Below, in pieces: positions 51,242-59,328 of a DNA stretch of 64,000 nt. This DNA comes from 79-D21 sp022839995 (GTDB taxonomy: Bacteria; Synergistota; Synergistia; Synergistales; 79-D21): contig JALHIN010000007.1 in the NCBI GenBank assembly GCA_022839995.1, positions 28,357 to 92,356 on the forward strand, given 5' to 3'. The position numbers were made by a program, and so were the translations under genes. The stretch's first letter is position 1, and each line of letters begins with the position of its first letter. Below the pieces are notes generated by a model that saw nothing but the letters and a program-made list of their open reading frames with translations, searched no databases and had not been told where the DNA came from.

Positions 51242-52229
51242 GCGAGAGGCACGGAGCATCGCGGACAGCGACCTCCTGCAGCTGGGCAGGAGGGTGATCC
51301 TTGCCGAGGCCGAAGAACTGAGGCTTGCGGCGGATCGGCTCGGCGAGGAGCTCGTCCGTGCGGCGCGGGTGATCCAGGCCTGCTCGGGGAGGCTCGTGGT
51401 GTCCGGTCTCGGCAAGTCCGGCCTGATCGGAAGGAAGATCGCGGCCACCCTGGCTTCCTTGGGGACCCCCGCGTTTTTCCTGCATGCAGCGGAGGGGAGC
51501 CACGGGGACCTCGGAATGGTCCGGAGGGAGGACGTGGGGCTTTTCATCAGCCATAGCGGGGAAACGAGAGAAGTGCTGGAACTGCTGCCTTTTTTCAGGC
51601 GCATCGGGGCCCCGGTCATCGCCATGACCGGCAACCTGAACTCCAGGCTTGCGAAAAATGCCGACATTGTCCTGGATGCCAGCGTCCGCAGGGAAGCCGA
51701 CCCGCTGGGACTTGCGCCCACAAGCAGCACGACCCTGCAGCTGGCCATCGGGGATGCCCTTTCCGGGATGGTGACGGAATTGCGGGGCCTTTGCCCGGAG
51801 GACTTCGCGCTCTTCCATCCCGGCGGGAGCCTGGGGAAAAAGCTCCTGCTCAAGGTAGAAGCTCTCATGGGATCGGGAGAAAGGCTCCCGCTGGTCCCGG
51901 ACGATGCTTCGGTCAAAAGGGCCCTTTTCGAAATCACGAGCAAGGGGTACGGGGCCGCGATCATCGTCACAGGCTCGGGGGAGCTTACGGGAATTTTCAC
52001 CGACGGAGACCTGAGACGCCTTCTCGAGGACAGGGGGCCCGAAGGACTCGAACTTTCGGTTTCCGAGGTCATGACTCCTCATCCAAAGACGATCGAGCCC
52101 GACAAACTGGCAGCGGAAGCCCTGGCCCTGATGGAACGCCACGAAATTTCCGTCCTGGTTGTGGTGCAGGGGACCGTGCCGGTGGGCATCGTCCATCTCC
52201 ACGACCTTCTGAAAGCCGGGGTGGCCTGA
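51222..52229 (+). CDS. kdsD: Arabinose-5-phosphate isomerase KdsD
   Basis: KdsD converts ribulose-5-phosphate to arabinose-5-phosphate, the first step toward Kdo. The 335-residue protein has a SIS domain (VVSGLGKSGLIGRKIAATL, HAAEGSHGDLGM, FISHSGETREV) and two CBS domains (about 210-330, EVMTPHPKTIEPD). It belongs to the long SIS-CBS class. ATG 51222 lies within the end of kdsA. Together with kdsA, kdsB, kdsC and waaA all steps from ribulose-5-phosphate to lipid-bound Kdo are covered. Confidence 0.95.
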   Translation: MVSLPNEREARSIADSDLLQLGRRVILAEAEELRLAADRLGEELVRAARVIQACSGRLVVSGLGKSGLIGRKIAATLASLGTPAFFLHAAEGSHGDLGMVRREDVGLFISHSGETREVLELLPFFRRIGAPVIAMTGNLNSRLAKNADIVLDASVRREADPLGLAPTSSTTLQLAIGDALSGMVTELRGLCPEDFALFHPGGSLGKKLLLKVEALMGSGERLPLVPDDASVKRALFEITSKGYGAAIIVTGSGELTGIFTDGDLRRLLEDRGPEGLELSVSEVMTPHPKTIEPDKLAAEALALMERHEISVLVVVQGTVPVGIVHLHDLLKAGVA

Positions 52230-52230
52230 C

Positions 52231-53505
52231 CTGAACCCGTGGGGTTACCGGTTCCTGACCCGCATTGCCTATCCCGTCCTTTTCCCCTGGCTGGCCTGGA
52301 AGTACAGAGAAGGCCTGGCGGAAAGGCGGGGTTTTTTCCGTCCTGAAGTCGAGGCCGTGGGAGCGCGGCGCCCTTTCTGGATTCACGCAGTTTCGGTCGG
52401 CGAAGTGCAGTCGGCTCTGCCGCTGATCACCGCCATGCGAAGCGGTTCCTGCCCGTGGCCGGTACTGCTGTCGACCATCACTGCCACGGGGAAGGAGATG
52501 GCGCTGCAGGAGCTCGGGGACCTCATCGACGCCCACGTCTATTACCCCTGGGACGTTCCGGGGATCGTGAACCGGGCTCTCGACCGCCTTTGTCCGCGGA
52601 TCTACGTGGTGATGGAAACGGAGATCTGGCCGAACCTCCTGCTCGAACTGGAAAAAAGGGAGATCCCGGCGTACATGGTCAATGCCAGGATTTCCGAGGC
52701 GACGTTTCGCAGGGCTGTCCGGGACAAGGCTTTCTGGTCGAGGGTCCTTGGAACCTTCCGCGGGATTTTTGCCCGGAGCGCGGAGGACGAGGAACGTATC
52801 CTGGAAATGGGGGCGAACCCCGCCCGCGTGTTCCGCGTGGGGGATTCGAAAGTCGATGCCCTCGCCAGAAGGAAGAAGAACTCCGACCGGTCGAGCCTGG
52901 ATCCGGTCATGGAGGGGAAGGGTCCTGTCTTCATCGGCGGTAGTACGCATCCCGGAGAGGAAGAAGCGGTTCTGGCCGCTTTCGCGGAGGTGCGGCAGAC
53001 CCTGCCCGAATGCCGACTGATCCTTGCCCCCAGGCACCCCGAGAGGGCAGAAGCCGTGCTGGGTCTAGCCTTGGGGCATGGGCCCGCATGCCTTTTGTCG
53101 AAATGGTTCCCGGGTTGGACTATACTTGTGGTGGATCGAATCGGGGTTCTCTTCGACCTGTACGGCCATTGCGATGCCGCCTTCATTGGGGGTAGCCTCG
53201 TTCCGAAAGGCGGACAAAACCTGCTGGAGCCTCTTGCATGGGGGGTCCCGACCCTGCATGGCCCCCATATGGAAGATTTCATGGACTTGGCGGACCGGGC
53301 GGCAAAAGCGGGCCTGACCCGGAAGGCGGAAACTCCTCGGGAGATTGCCTCGGGCTGGATTGCCTCCGTTCTGCCGAAAGAGGAACGGATTTCTTTCGCC
53401 ACGCGCTGCGGAGCCTTTCTCGAAAGCGTCGGCGGAGCTTCCGCGAAGGCTTGGGAAAGAATCGAAGCGGAAAATAAAAAAATACTCTGGGAGGTATCGA
53501 CGTGA
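52231..53505 (+). CDS. waaA: Kdo transferase WaaA (probable CTG start)
   Basis: WaaA (GT30) transfers Kdo, or Kdo8N, from the CMP sugar to lipid IVA. A GTG at 52357 is in frame, but the frame is open back to 52213 and encodes the family's N-terminal membrane anchor (IAYPVLFPWLAWKYREGLAE). The only reasonable start there is CTG 52231, right after the kdsD stop, giving 424 residues and placing the catalytic Glu at residue 58 of IHAVSVGE, close to Glu60 of E. coli. Other motifs are YVVMETEIWPNLL and GGSLVPKGGQNLLEP. Alternative non-ATG starts cannot be excluded. Confidence 0.92.
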   Translation: MNPWGYRFLTRIAYPVLFPWLAWKYREGLAERRGFFRPEVEAVGARRPFWIHAVSVGEVQSALPLITAMRSGSCPWPVLLSTITATGKEMALQELGDLIDAHVYYPWDVPGIVNRALDRLCPRIYVVMETEIWPNLLLELEKREIPAYMVNARISEATFRRAVRDKAFWSRVLGTFRGIFARSAEDEERILEMGANPARVFRVGDSKVDALARRKKNSDRSSLDPVMEGKGPVFIGGSTHPGEEEAVLAAFAEVRQTLPECRLILAPRHPERAEAVLGLALGHGPACLLSKWFPGWTILVVDRIGVLFDLYGHCDAAFIGGSLVPKGGQNLLEPLAWGVPTLHGPHMEDFMDLADRAAKAGLTRKAETPREIASGWIASVLPKEERISFATRCGAFLESVGGASAKAWERIEAENKKILWEVST

Positions 53506-54665
53506 ACACCTACGACCTTTTCGTTGCCGGCCGAATCAGTTTCGGACCGGGGGTTTCGTGCAGGGTGGGGGAATTGGCAAAAAAACTGGAAGCGAAGCGG
53601 GCGGTCCTGGTTACCGACGAGAGCATGGAAAAGCTGGGCATCAGCGACCGGATCGCCGGGATCCTGGAAAGGGAAGGAATCGAAACCTGCATTTTCGCGG
53701 GAGTGGAGCCGGAACCCTCTGTTGAAACGACCGATGCGGTCGCCATGCTGGCGCGGGAGAACGACTGCCAGCTCGTCGTCGGGCTGGGCGGCGGCAGTTG
53801 TATGGATGTTGCCAAGGCTGTCAGTGTCCTGATCACCAACGAGGGGTCCGCGTCGCTCTACCAGGGGCTGGGATTGGTGAAAAAACCTGGCGTGCCGAAG
53901 ATCATGATCCCAACGACATCGGGAACCGGGTCAGAAGTCACCTTTACGGCGGTGCTGATCCGGAAGAGCGACGGCTTCAAGGGCGGCATCAACGATGAGA
54001 AACTCTACCCCGACTACAGCCTCCTGGACCCGGAGCTGGCCCTGACGATGCCTCCCAGGGTGACAGCTTCCACCGGCATGGACGCCCTGACTCACGCCAT
54101 CGAAGCCTTTACCGGAAAGTCAGCCTCCCCGATGAGCGACCTCTTTGCCCGGGAAGCGATCCGCAAGATCGGAAAGTGGCTTCGGGTTGCCACCTGGAAC
54201 GGCTCCAGCCTCGAGGCGAGAACCGAGATGATGCTGGCATCCCTTTACGGCGGGATCGCCCTGGCCAACGCGGGTGTCGGTGCCTGCCACTCCCTTGCCT
54301 ATCCCCTCGGCAGCCTGTTCGGCGTGGGGCATGGGGTGGCGAACGCGCTTCTCGTGCCCTATGTCTGCCGGTACAATGCCCTTGCCGCTCCCGAGAAGTA
54401 CTACGAGGCGGCGATGCTGCTTGACTACGCCCCCGAAGGGCTTCCCCTGAGGGAGGGGGCGTTCGAGTGCGCGGAGGCCCTGCGCGAACTGGTGGCGGAC
54501 CTGGAATTGCCCTCCAGGCTGAAGGCCCTCAAGGCCGGCATCAAGCCGGAGCATTTCGAGGAAATGGCAGAGAAGGCCATGGCCGTTGCCAGGCCCATGG
54601 CAAACAACCCCAGGCCGATGGACAAGGAGGCCTGCGTGGCAATCTACAGGGAGGCGATGGAGTAA
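53502..54665 (+). CDS. kdnB: Iron-containing alcohol dehydrogenase, probable Kdo 8-dehydrogenase KdnB
   Basis: This 387-residue type III (iron) alcohol dehydrogenase has the NAD site VVGLGGGSCMDVAKAV and metal ligands Asp194, His198 (TGMDALTHAIEAF), His263 (ACHSLAYPLG) and His277 (GVGHGVAN). In Shewanella an enzyme of this family (KdnB) oxidises Kdo at C8 so that the aminotransferase KdnA can make 8-amino-Kdo. Here the gene overlaps waaA (GTGA) and is followed by a DegT aminotransferase with TAATG overlap. Sequence alone cannot separate KdnB from other iron alcohol dehydrogenases such as propanediol dehydrogenases; position inside the Kdo operon is the main evidence. Confidence 0.75.
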   Translation: MNTYDLFVAGRISFGPGVSCRVGELAKKLEAKRAVLVTDESMEKLGISDRIAGILEREGIETCIFAGVEPEPSVETTDAVAMLARENDCQLVVGLGGGSCMDVAKAVSVLITNEGSASLYQGLGLVKKPGVPKIMIPTTSGTGSEVTFTAVLIRKSDGFKGGINDEKLYPDYSLLDPELALTMPPRVTASTGMDALTHAIEAFTGKSASPMSDLFAREAIRKIGKWLRVATWNGSSLEARTEMMLASLYGGIALANAGVGACHSLAYPLGSLFGVGHGVANALLVPYVCRYNALAAPEKYYEAAMLLDYAPEGLPLREGAFECAEALRELVADLELPSRLKALKAGIKPEHFEEMAEKAMAVARPMANNPRPMDKEACVAIYREAME

Positions 54666-55870
54666 TGCCCGGTTTTGAGCTGTTCGACCAGCAGGAGATC
54701 GACGCCCTTGCGGACGTGATCCGGAGAAAGGTCCTTCACCGTTACTGGTTCCAGGGGATGAGGAACGGCGTCTGGAGAGTCGAGGAATTCGAGAAAGCAG
54801 TGGCGGAAAAATTCGGGGCGAAGCACTGCCTGGCGGTTTCCAGCGGGACGGCCTCTCTCTATGTCGCCCTCAAGTCCCTCGGGATCGGGCCGGGAGACGA
54901 GATCATCACCAGCCCCTTCACCTTCATCGCCACGATGGAATCCATCCTCGAGTGCGGGGCGGTTCCCGTGCTTGCGGAAATCGACGAGAGCCTCAACCTG
55001 GACCCGAACTCCGTCGAGGAGCTGATCACGGAGCGGACGAAAGCGATCATGCCGGTCCACATGTTCGGGGCTGCCGCTGACATGGACGCCTTCAAGGCGA
55101 TCTGCGACGATTACGGGCTCCTCCTGCTGGAAGATTCCTGCCAGGCCATGGGAGCAAAGTACAAGGGGCGCTACGTCGGAACGATAGGAAAGTTCGGTCC
55201 CTACAGCCTCGATCCGGTGAAGGTCATCACCGTCGGGGAAGGCGGCCTGATCGTCACCGATGACGAGGACCTTTACCACAGGATGGAGTATTACCACGAC
55301 CACGGGCACATCCACGACAACTCCATCGAGCGGGGAGCGGAGGGGAAGGCCTGCCTCGGATTCAACTTCCGCATGAGCGAGCTGCAGGGGGCTCTCGGCC
55401 TCGTCCAGCTCGGGAAACTGGACCTGGCGATCGAAAGGATGAAAGCCTCCAAGAAAAAAATCCTGCAAGGCGTCGGGAAGGTGGAAGGGCTTTCCCTCCG
55501 GGCTCTGCCCGATCCGGAAGGGGATACCGCGACCCAGGTCGTGTTCCTCCTGCCGAACGCCGAGGCGGCCCGCAGGTTCCAGAAAGCTTCGAAGGAGGCC
55601 GGTGTCCCATGCGGGAACCTGGCCGACAATACCTGGCACTACGCCCGGCACTGGTCGACCCTGCGGGAAGGAACCATGTACAGCCGGCTCCGCTGCCCCT
55701 TCGACTGCCCCTACGTCGAGGAGATGCCGGCCTACAGGCCGGTGGAGTGGCCGCAGACACACGCCATCCTGAGCCGAACCGCGGTCTACGGCATGGACAT
55801 CCTGATGGACGACGCAAGGATCGAACAGATCGTGAGAGCGGTCCAGGCTGGCGTCAAGGCGGCCCTGTAA
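54665..55870 (+). CDS. kdnA: DegT-family PLP aminotransferase, probable KdnA (Kdo8N synthesis)
   Basis: This 401-residue sugar aminotransferase of the DegT/DnrJ/EryC1 family has SSGTASLYVALKSLGIGPGD, Asp157 in LLEDSCQAMGAKYKG and the PLP Lys186 in LDPVKVITVGEGG. With the preceding dehydrogenase it could oxidise and then aminate C8 of Kdo, giving 8-amino-3,8-dideoxy-manno-octulosonate as established for KdnA/KdnB of Shewanella. The alternative is a nucleotide-sugar aminotransferase for another envelope sugar, but no nucleotide-sugar dehydratase is adjacent. It ends the transcript at a strong terminator. Confidence 0.78.
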   Translation: MPGFELFDQQEIDALADVIRRKVLHRYWFQGMRNGVWRVEEFEKAVAEKFGAKHCLAVSSGTASLYVALKSLGIGPGDEIITSPFTFIATMESILECGAVPVLAEIDESLNLDPNSVEELITERTKAIMPVHMFGAAADMDAFKAICDDYGLLLLEDSCQAMGAKYKGRYVGTIGKFGPYSLDPVKVITVGEGGLIVTDDEDLYHRMEYYHDHGHIHDNSIERGAEGKACLGFNFRMSELQGALGLVQLGKLDLAIERMKASKKKILQGVGKVEGLSLRALPDPEGDTATQVVFLLPNAEAARRFQKASKEAGVPCGNLADNTWHYARHWSTLREGTMYSRLRCPFDCPYVEEMPAYRPVEWPQTHAILSRTAVYGMDILMDDARIEQIVRAVQAGVKAAL

Positions 55871-55879
55871 GCGGGGACC

Positions 55880-55930
55880 GGGGAGTGGAACGCGGAGGGT
55901 GGGGCGCTTTGCGTTCCCACTCTCCTTTTT
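55880..55930 (+). terminator. Rho-independent terminator after kdnA
   Basis: The arms 55880-55893 and 55911-55925 form 14 pairs with one bulged C and one G-T wobble around a 17-base loop. Five T (55926-55930) follow. Its 3' arm overlaps a second hairpin that masks the ribosome site of the next gene. Confidence 0.85.
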
Positions 55931-55941
55931 GCAAAGGAGAG
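55920..55941 (+). promoter_or_regulatory. Shine-Dalgarno-masking hairpin of the ELM1-family gene
   Basis: CTCTCCTTT (55920-55928) pairs perfectly with AAAGGAGAG (55933-55941) around a TTGC loop. The right arm is the ribosome site of TTG 55948. The left arm is shared with the 3' side of the kdnA terminator, so the two structures are mutually exclusive. Confidence 0.6.
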
Positions 55942-55947
55942 AAAAGA

Positions 55948-57117
55948 TTGGTCAAAGGGCCCAGTGAGGTGATCATCCTGTCCGACGGTATCCGGGGTCA
56001 CGTGAACCAGAGCCGGGGAGTGGCCCTCTGGATTTCACGCCTTGCGGGGGCAGGGATCCGCGAGCTTGATGTTCCCAGACTTTCCGGCATTCGGAGGTTC
56101 TGGACCCTGAAAGTCCGTGCCCGGGCCCTTTCGATCGCAAACGGCCCTTCCGCGAGAAAGTGGCTCCTGGAAAACGGCGGTTTGAGCCTCCTGCAGGAGG
56201 CTGACCGCACCGCGGAAGGGGAATACGCAAAGGGCAACGAGAGGCTTTTTCTTTCAACGGGAAGCACCGCGGCTCCCTTTTCCTTGGCCCTGGCCCGTTG
56301 CCTGGGAGGCAAGGCTGCGACGGTCATGACTCCGTCGGTTCTCGGAACGGAGCCGTTCGACTTTGCCGTCATCCCGGCCCATGACTTCCCGGCCGAAGCC
56401 CCGAACGTTTTTTGCACGCTCGGGGCACCCAATGCCGTCGACGAGGGGTGCTTGAAACAGGAGGCCGATCGGCTGTTCGAGAAGTTTCCTCCCTCTTCGG
56501 AAACGAGATGGGGTATCCTGGTCGGCGGAAACGACGCGAACTACCGGGTAACGCCGGACTGGGCGAGCCGAACGGTCGGATTCCTGGCGCAGAAGGCATT
56601 GGAACTGAATGCGGACCTCTACGTCACCACTTCCCGGAGGACGCCCGCGGAAACCGAAGACGCCCTGTTGGAGCTTTCGGGGAAGTTTCCCGTCTTCCGC
56701 ATGCTCCTGCTGGCGTCGAAGGAATCCGCGAATCCGGTTCCTGGAATCCTGGGCGGATGTAAGGAGGTTTTCTGCACGGAGGACTCCGTTTCCATGGTAT
56801 CCGAGGCCGCCACGGCCGGGTTTCGCGTCCGGCTCCTTCGCGTCGAAAGAACCGGCGGGCTGAGGCCACGGCTGCAGAGTTCGGTTTCCCTACTGGTTAA
56901 GTCCGGCCTGCTGCCGTGCCGTTTCCTCAGGGGTGCACCCCGCTTCGATGCCATGCTCGAAGGATTCAGGGCAAGGTCCCTGGTCACCGAAACGTTCCCC
57001 TGGGACGAAAGAATACCGGAGGAAGGCTTTTCTAGGCCCCCGGCTTTCAACGAAGCCCGCGACGCCGCGTCCTGGATCCTCCAGCGTTGGGACCGAAAGG
57101 AAGGACGCCTTTCATGA
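55948..57117 (+). CDS. ELM1-family (DUF1022) GT-B-like protein
   Basis: This 389-residue protein resembles bacterial members of the mitochondrial-fission ELM1 family (IILSDGIRGHVNQSRGVALW and LVGGNDANYRVTPDW with ADLYVTTSRRTPAETEDAL). The fold is related to GT-B transferases such as MurG and LpxB. The function in bacteria is not established, and the families are often found with LPS core genes. TTG 55948 has AAAGGAGAG 6-8 bases upstream, inside a hairpin. It overlaps the following GT4 gene by ATGA, so it starts a second transcript or translational unit with the core and heptose genes. Confidence 0.8.
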   Translation: MVKGPSEVIILSDGIRGHVNQSRGVALWISRLAGAGIRELDVPRLSGIRRFWTLKVRARALSIANGPSARKWLLENGGLSLLQEADRTAEGEYAKGNERLFLSTGSTAAPFSLALARCLGGKAATVMTPSVLGTEPFDFAVIPAHDFPAEAPNVFCTLGAPNAVDEGCLKQEADRLFEKFPPSSETRWGILVGGNDANYRVTPDWASRTVGFLAQKALELNADLYVTTSRRTPAETEDALLELSGKFPVFRMLLLASKESANPVPGILGGCKEVFCTEDSVSMVSEAATAGFRVRLLRVERTGGLRPRLQSSVSLLVKSGLLPCRFLRGAPRFDAMLEGFRARSLVTETFPWDERIPEEGFSRPPAFNEARDAASWILQRWDRKEGRLS

Positions 57118-58148
57118 ACATCCTGATGATCCTGCCCGAATTCGAGGAGGGGGGTGTCGAGCGCCACGCCCTCTGGCTTTCGACGGAACTGTCGACCCTT
57201 GGGCATACGGTATGGGTCGTCACCGCGGGAGGCCGGCTCGAAGAAAAGCTCCACCCCGAAGCCCGGGTCGTTCATCTTCCCGTCCACCGGAAAAATCCCT
57301 TCACGGCCCTTTTTTCGGCACTTCGGATCGCCGCTTTGGCGCGGAGGGAAGAAATTGACGTGATCCACGCCCATTCCCGCGTCCCCGCCTGGATTGCCTG
57401 GTGGGCGAGCGGGTTTTCTGGGAAACCCTGGGTTTTTACCGCCCACGCTCGCTACCGGAAAAACGCGGGCATCAGGCCCTTTTGCAAAGCAGACGGCGCC
57501 ATCTGCGTCAGCGAAGCCGTCCGGTCGCACCTGGAAGGATTCCTTCCGGCAAGAACCGAGGTCATCAGGAACGGCATCCCGGAACCGTCGGTCCTTTGGC
57601 AGAAAAGAAAGGGACTCGGTCCTTTCCGCTTCCTCTTCGTGGGCCGGCTGACGCGATTGAAAGGATTGCAGGTCGTCCTCTCAGCCTTCTCCTCGATCAG
57701 GGGAAAACCGTGGGTACTGGAGATCCTCGGCGACGGCCCCCAAAGGGAAGAACTTGAAGCCATGGCCGTGAACCTCGGGCTGGAAGGAAAGGTTTTTTTT
57801 CACGGCTTTCGCGATGACGTGGAGAGCTGGATGGCCTCCTCGGACTGCCTGCTTTTCCCTTCACTTGACGAGGGGATGCCCCTGGTGCTCATGCAGGCGG
57901 TCCGGGTCGGAATTCCGGTGCTGGCATCCGCGATCGAACCCGTCATCGAGCTCACCGGCAAAAGCGAAAGCCTTCTTCCGCCGGGAGACGAGGATGCCTG
58001 GGTCTGCGGCCTGTCCCGGATCCTCCAGGAAGGGAAGGATCCTCCGCGATTTGACCCTTCCATGGTTCCGACGGCCAGGCAGATGGCGGAACAAACCGGT
58101 TGTTTTCTCAAAAGGATGGCGGTCGGAAAGAATGCCGGCAAAGCCTGA
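57114..58148 (+). CDS. GT4-family glycosyltransferase
   Basis: This 344-residue GT-B glycosyltransferase has PEFEEGGVERHALWLSTEL at the N-terminus, IHAHSRVPAWIAWW, the FLFVGRLTRLKGLQVVL hinge block, LGDGPQREELEA and the family E-x7-E region (SLDEGMPLVLMQAVRVG). It probably adds a sugar to the LPS core; donor and acceptor are not visible. It is located between an ELM1-family gene and the heptose genes, overlapping both. Confidence 0.88.
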   Translation: MNILMILPEFEEGGVERHALWLSTELSTLGHTVWVVTAGGRLEEKLHPEARVVHLPVHRKNPFTALFSALRIAALARREEIDVIHAHSRVPAWIAWWASGFSGKPWVFTAHARYRKNAGIRPFCKADGAICVSEAVRSHLEGFLPARTEVIRNGIPEPSVLWQKRKGLGPFRFLFVGRLTRLKGLQVVLSAFSSIRGKPWVLEILGDGPQREELEAMAVNLGLEGKVFFHGFRDDVESWMASSDCLLFPSLDEGMPLVLMQAVRVGIPVLASAIEPVIELTGKSESLLPPGDEDAWVCGLSRILQEGKDPPRFDPSMVPTARQMAEQTGCFLKRMAVGKNAGKA

Positions 58149-58725
58149 CGGGAAAAATCGCGCGGTTTTCCTGGACCGGGACGGTGTCATTCTCGAAGAA
58201 CGGGGATACCTTTCCAACCCGGAAGAAGTCACCCTTCTCAAGGGAGCCCCGGAGGCGATCCGGAAGATGGCGGGGCTCGGGCTGAAGGTGGTGGTGGTGA
58301 CGAACCAGTCGGGGATCGGACGAGGGTTATATTCGGAGGACGACTACCGTAAGGTGAAGGAACGGATGGAAGTGCTTCTTGCGCACGCGGGGGCGAGAAC
58401 GGATGCGGAATACCATTGCCCCCACGCGCCCTGGGAAGCCTGCGGCTGCAGGAAACCGTCCATCGGTCTTGTCCTGGAGGCGGCCAAGGATCTTGAACTG
58501 GATCTTTCCGGTTCTTTCGTGGTGGGAGATAAACTGTCCGATATTCAGATGGGCAGGGGGATCGGGGCCCGGACCGTCCTGGTCAGGAGCGGATACGGAC
58601 GAAGGACGGAGAGAAATACCCCAAGGATCTGGGATGCGGTGGCCGAAGGAATTCTTGAGGCGGCTGACATCGTTGCATCCTGGGTAGCGGAAGGGAGGAT
58701 TTCCCTTGGAGAAAAACCCGGTTGA
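58132..58725 (+). CDS. gmhB: D-glycero-D-manno-heptose 1,7-bisphosphate phosphatase GmhB
   Basis: GmhB removes the C7 phosphate in ADP-heptose synthesis. The 197-residue HAD protein has FLDRDGVILEERGY (nucleophile Asp and next Asp), VVTNQSGIGRG, the zinc site CPHAPWEACGCRKP and VVGDKLSDIQMG. ATG 58132 lies within the end of the GT4 gene with GGAAAG upstream. It overlaps gmhA by 20 bases. Confidence 0.95.
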   Translation: MPAKPDGKNRAVFLDRDGVILEERGYLSNPEEVTLLKGAPEAIRKMAGLGLKVVVVTNQSGIGRGLYSEDDYRKVKERMEVLLAHAGARTDAEYHCPHAPWEACGCRKPSIGLVLEAAKDLELDLSGSFVVGDKLSDIQMGRGIGARTVLVRSGYGRRTERNTPRIWDAVAEGILEAADIVASWVAEGRISLGEKPG

Positions 58726-59323
58726 CATCGCAGCGGTGCGGGAAATTTTCCGAGAAACCGCAAAACTCCTGGAAGTTTTCATCGAGAAGGGCAGCCCGAC
58801 CCTGTTGGATGCCGCCTGCCTGGTGGCGAGTTCGATGAGAAACGGGGGCAAGCTCCTCCTTTGCGGGAACGGCGGAAGCGCGGCAGACTGCCAGCACGTG
58901 GCCGCGGAATTCGTCTGTCGCCTTTCCAGGGAGAAAAACAGGGGGGCGTTGCCAGCCCTGGCGCTCACGACCGACACCTCTTTCCTGACGGCGTTCTGCA
59001 ACGACTACGGTTTCGAAGACATTTTCACTCGGCAGGTCCAGGCCCTTGGCCGGCCTGGTGATGTTTTGCTCGGGATCAGCACAAGCGGGGCTTCGGAGAA
59101 TGTCCTGAGAGCGCTGCGAGAGGCGAAAAAAATGGGCCTTTCCACGGTTGCGCTGACTCGACGCGGGGGGGCAATCGGAGCCCTGGCCGACGTTTCGATC
59201 GAAGTCGATTCAAAGAACACGGCGGTCCTCCAGAATGTCCACCTGGCAATTGAGCACGGGCTATGCATCCTTGTCGAAGAAATGCTCTTCGGCGAGAGTG
59301 AATTCTTTCCTTGCGGGATGTGA
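58706..59323 (+). CDS. gmhA: Sedoheptulose-7-phosphate isomerase GmhA
   Basis: GmhA starts ADP-heptose synthesis. The 205-residue SIS-domain protein has LLLCGNGGSAADCQHVAAEF, ALTTDTSFLTAFCNDYG, LLGISTSGASENVL and the C-terminal VHLAIEHGLC. TTG 58706 has GGGAGG 8 bases upstream. Its stop lies a few bases before the hldD start. Confidence 0.96.
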   Translation: MEKNPVDIAAVREIFRETAKLLEVFIEKGSPTLLDAACLVASSMRNGGKLLLCGNGGSAADCQHVAAEFVCRLSREKNRGALPALALTTDTSFLTAFCNDYGFEDIFTRQVQALGRPGDVLLGISTSGASENVLRALREAKKMGLSTVALTRRGGAIGALADVSIEVDSKNTAVLQNVHLAIEHGLCILVEEMLFGESEFFPCGM

Positions 59324-59328
59324 TCCGA

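Noticed and set aside
53502..55870. The dehydrogenase/aminotransferase pair as ordinary fermentation and nucleotide-sugar enzymes
   Set aside because: Possible from family alone, but both genes are translationally coupled to waaA inside a Kdo operon and no nucleotide-sugar dehydratase is adjacent, which fits KdnB/KdnA better.
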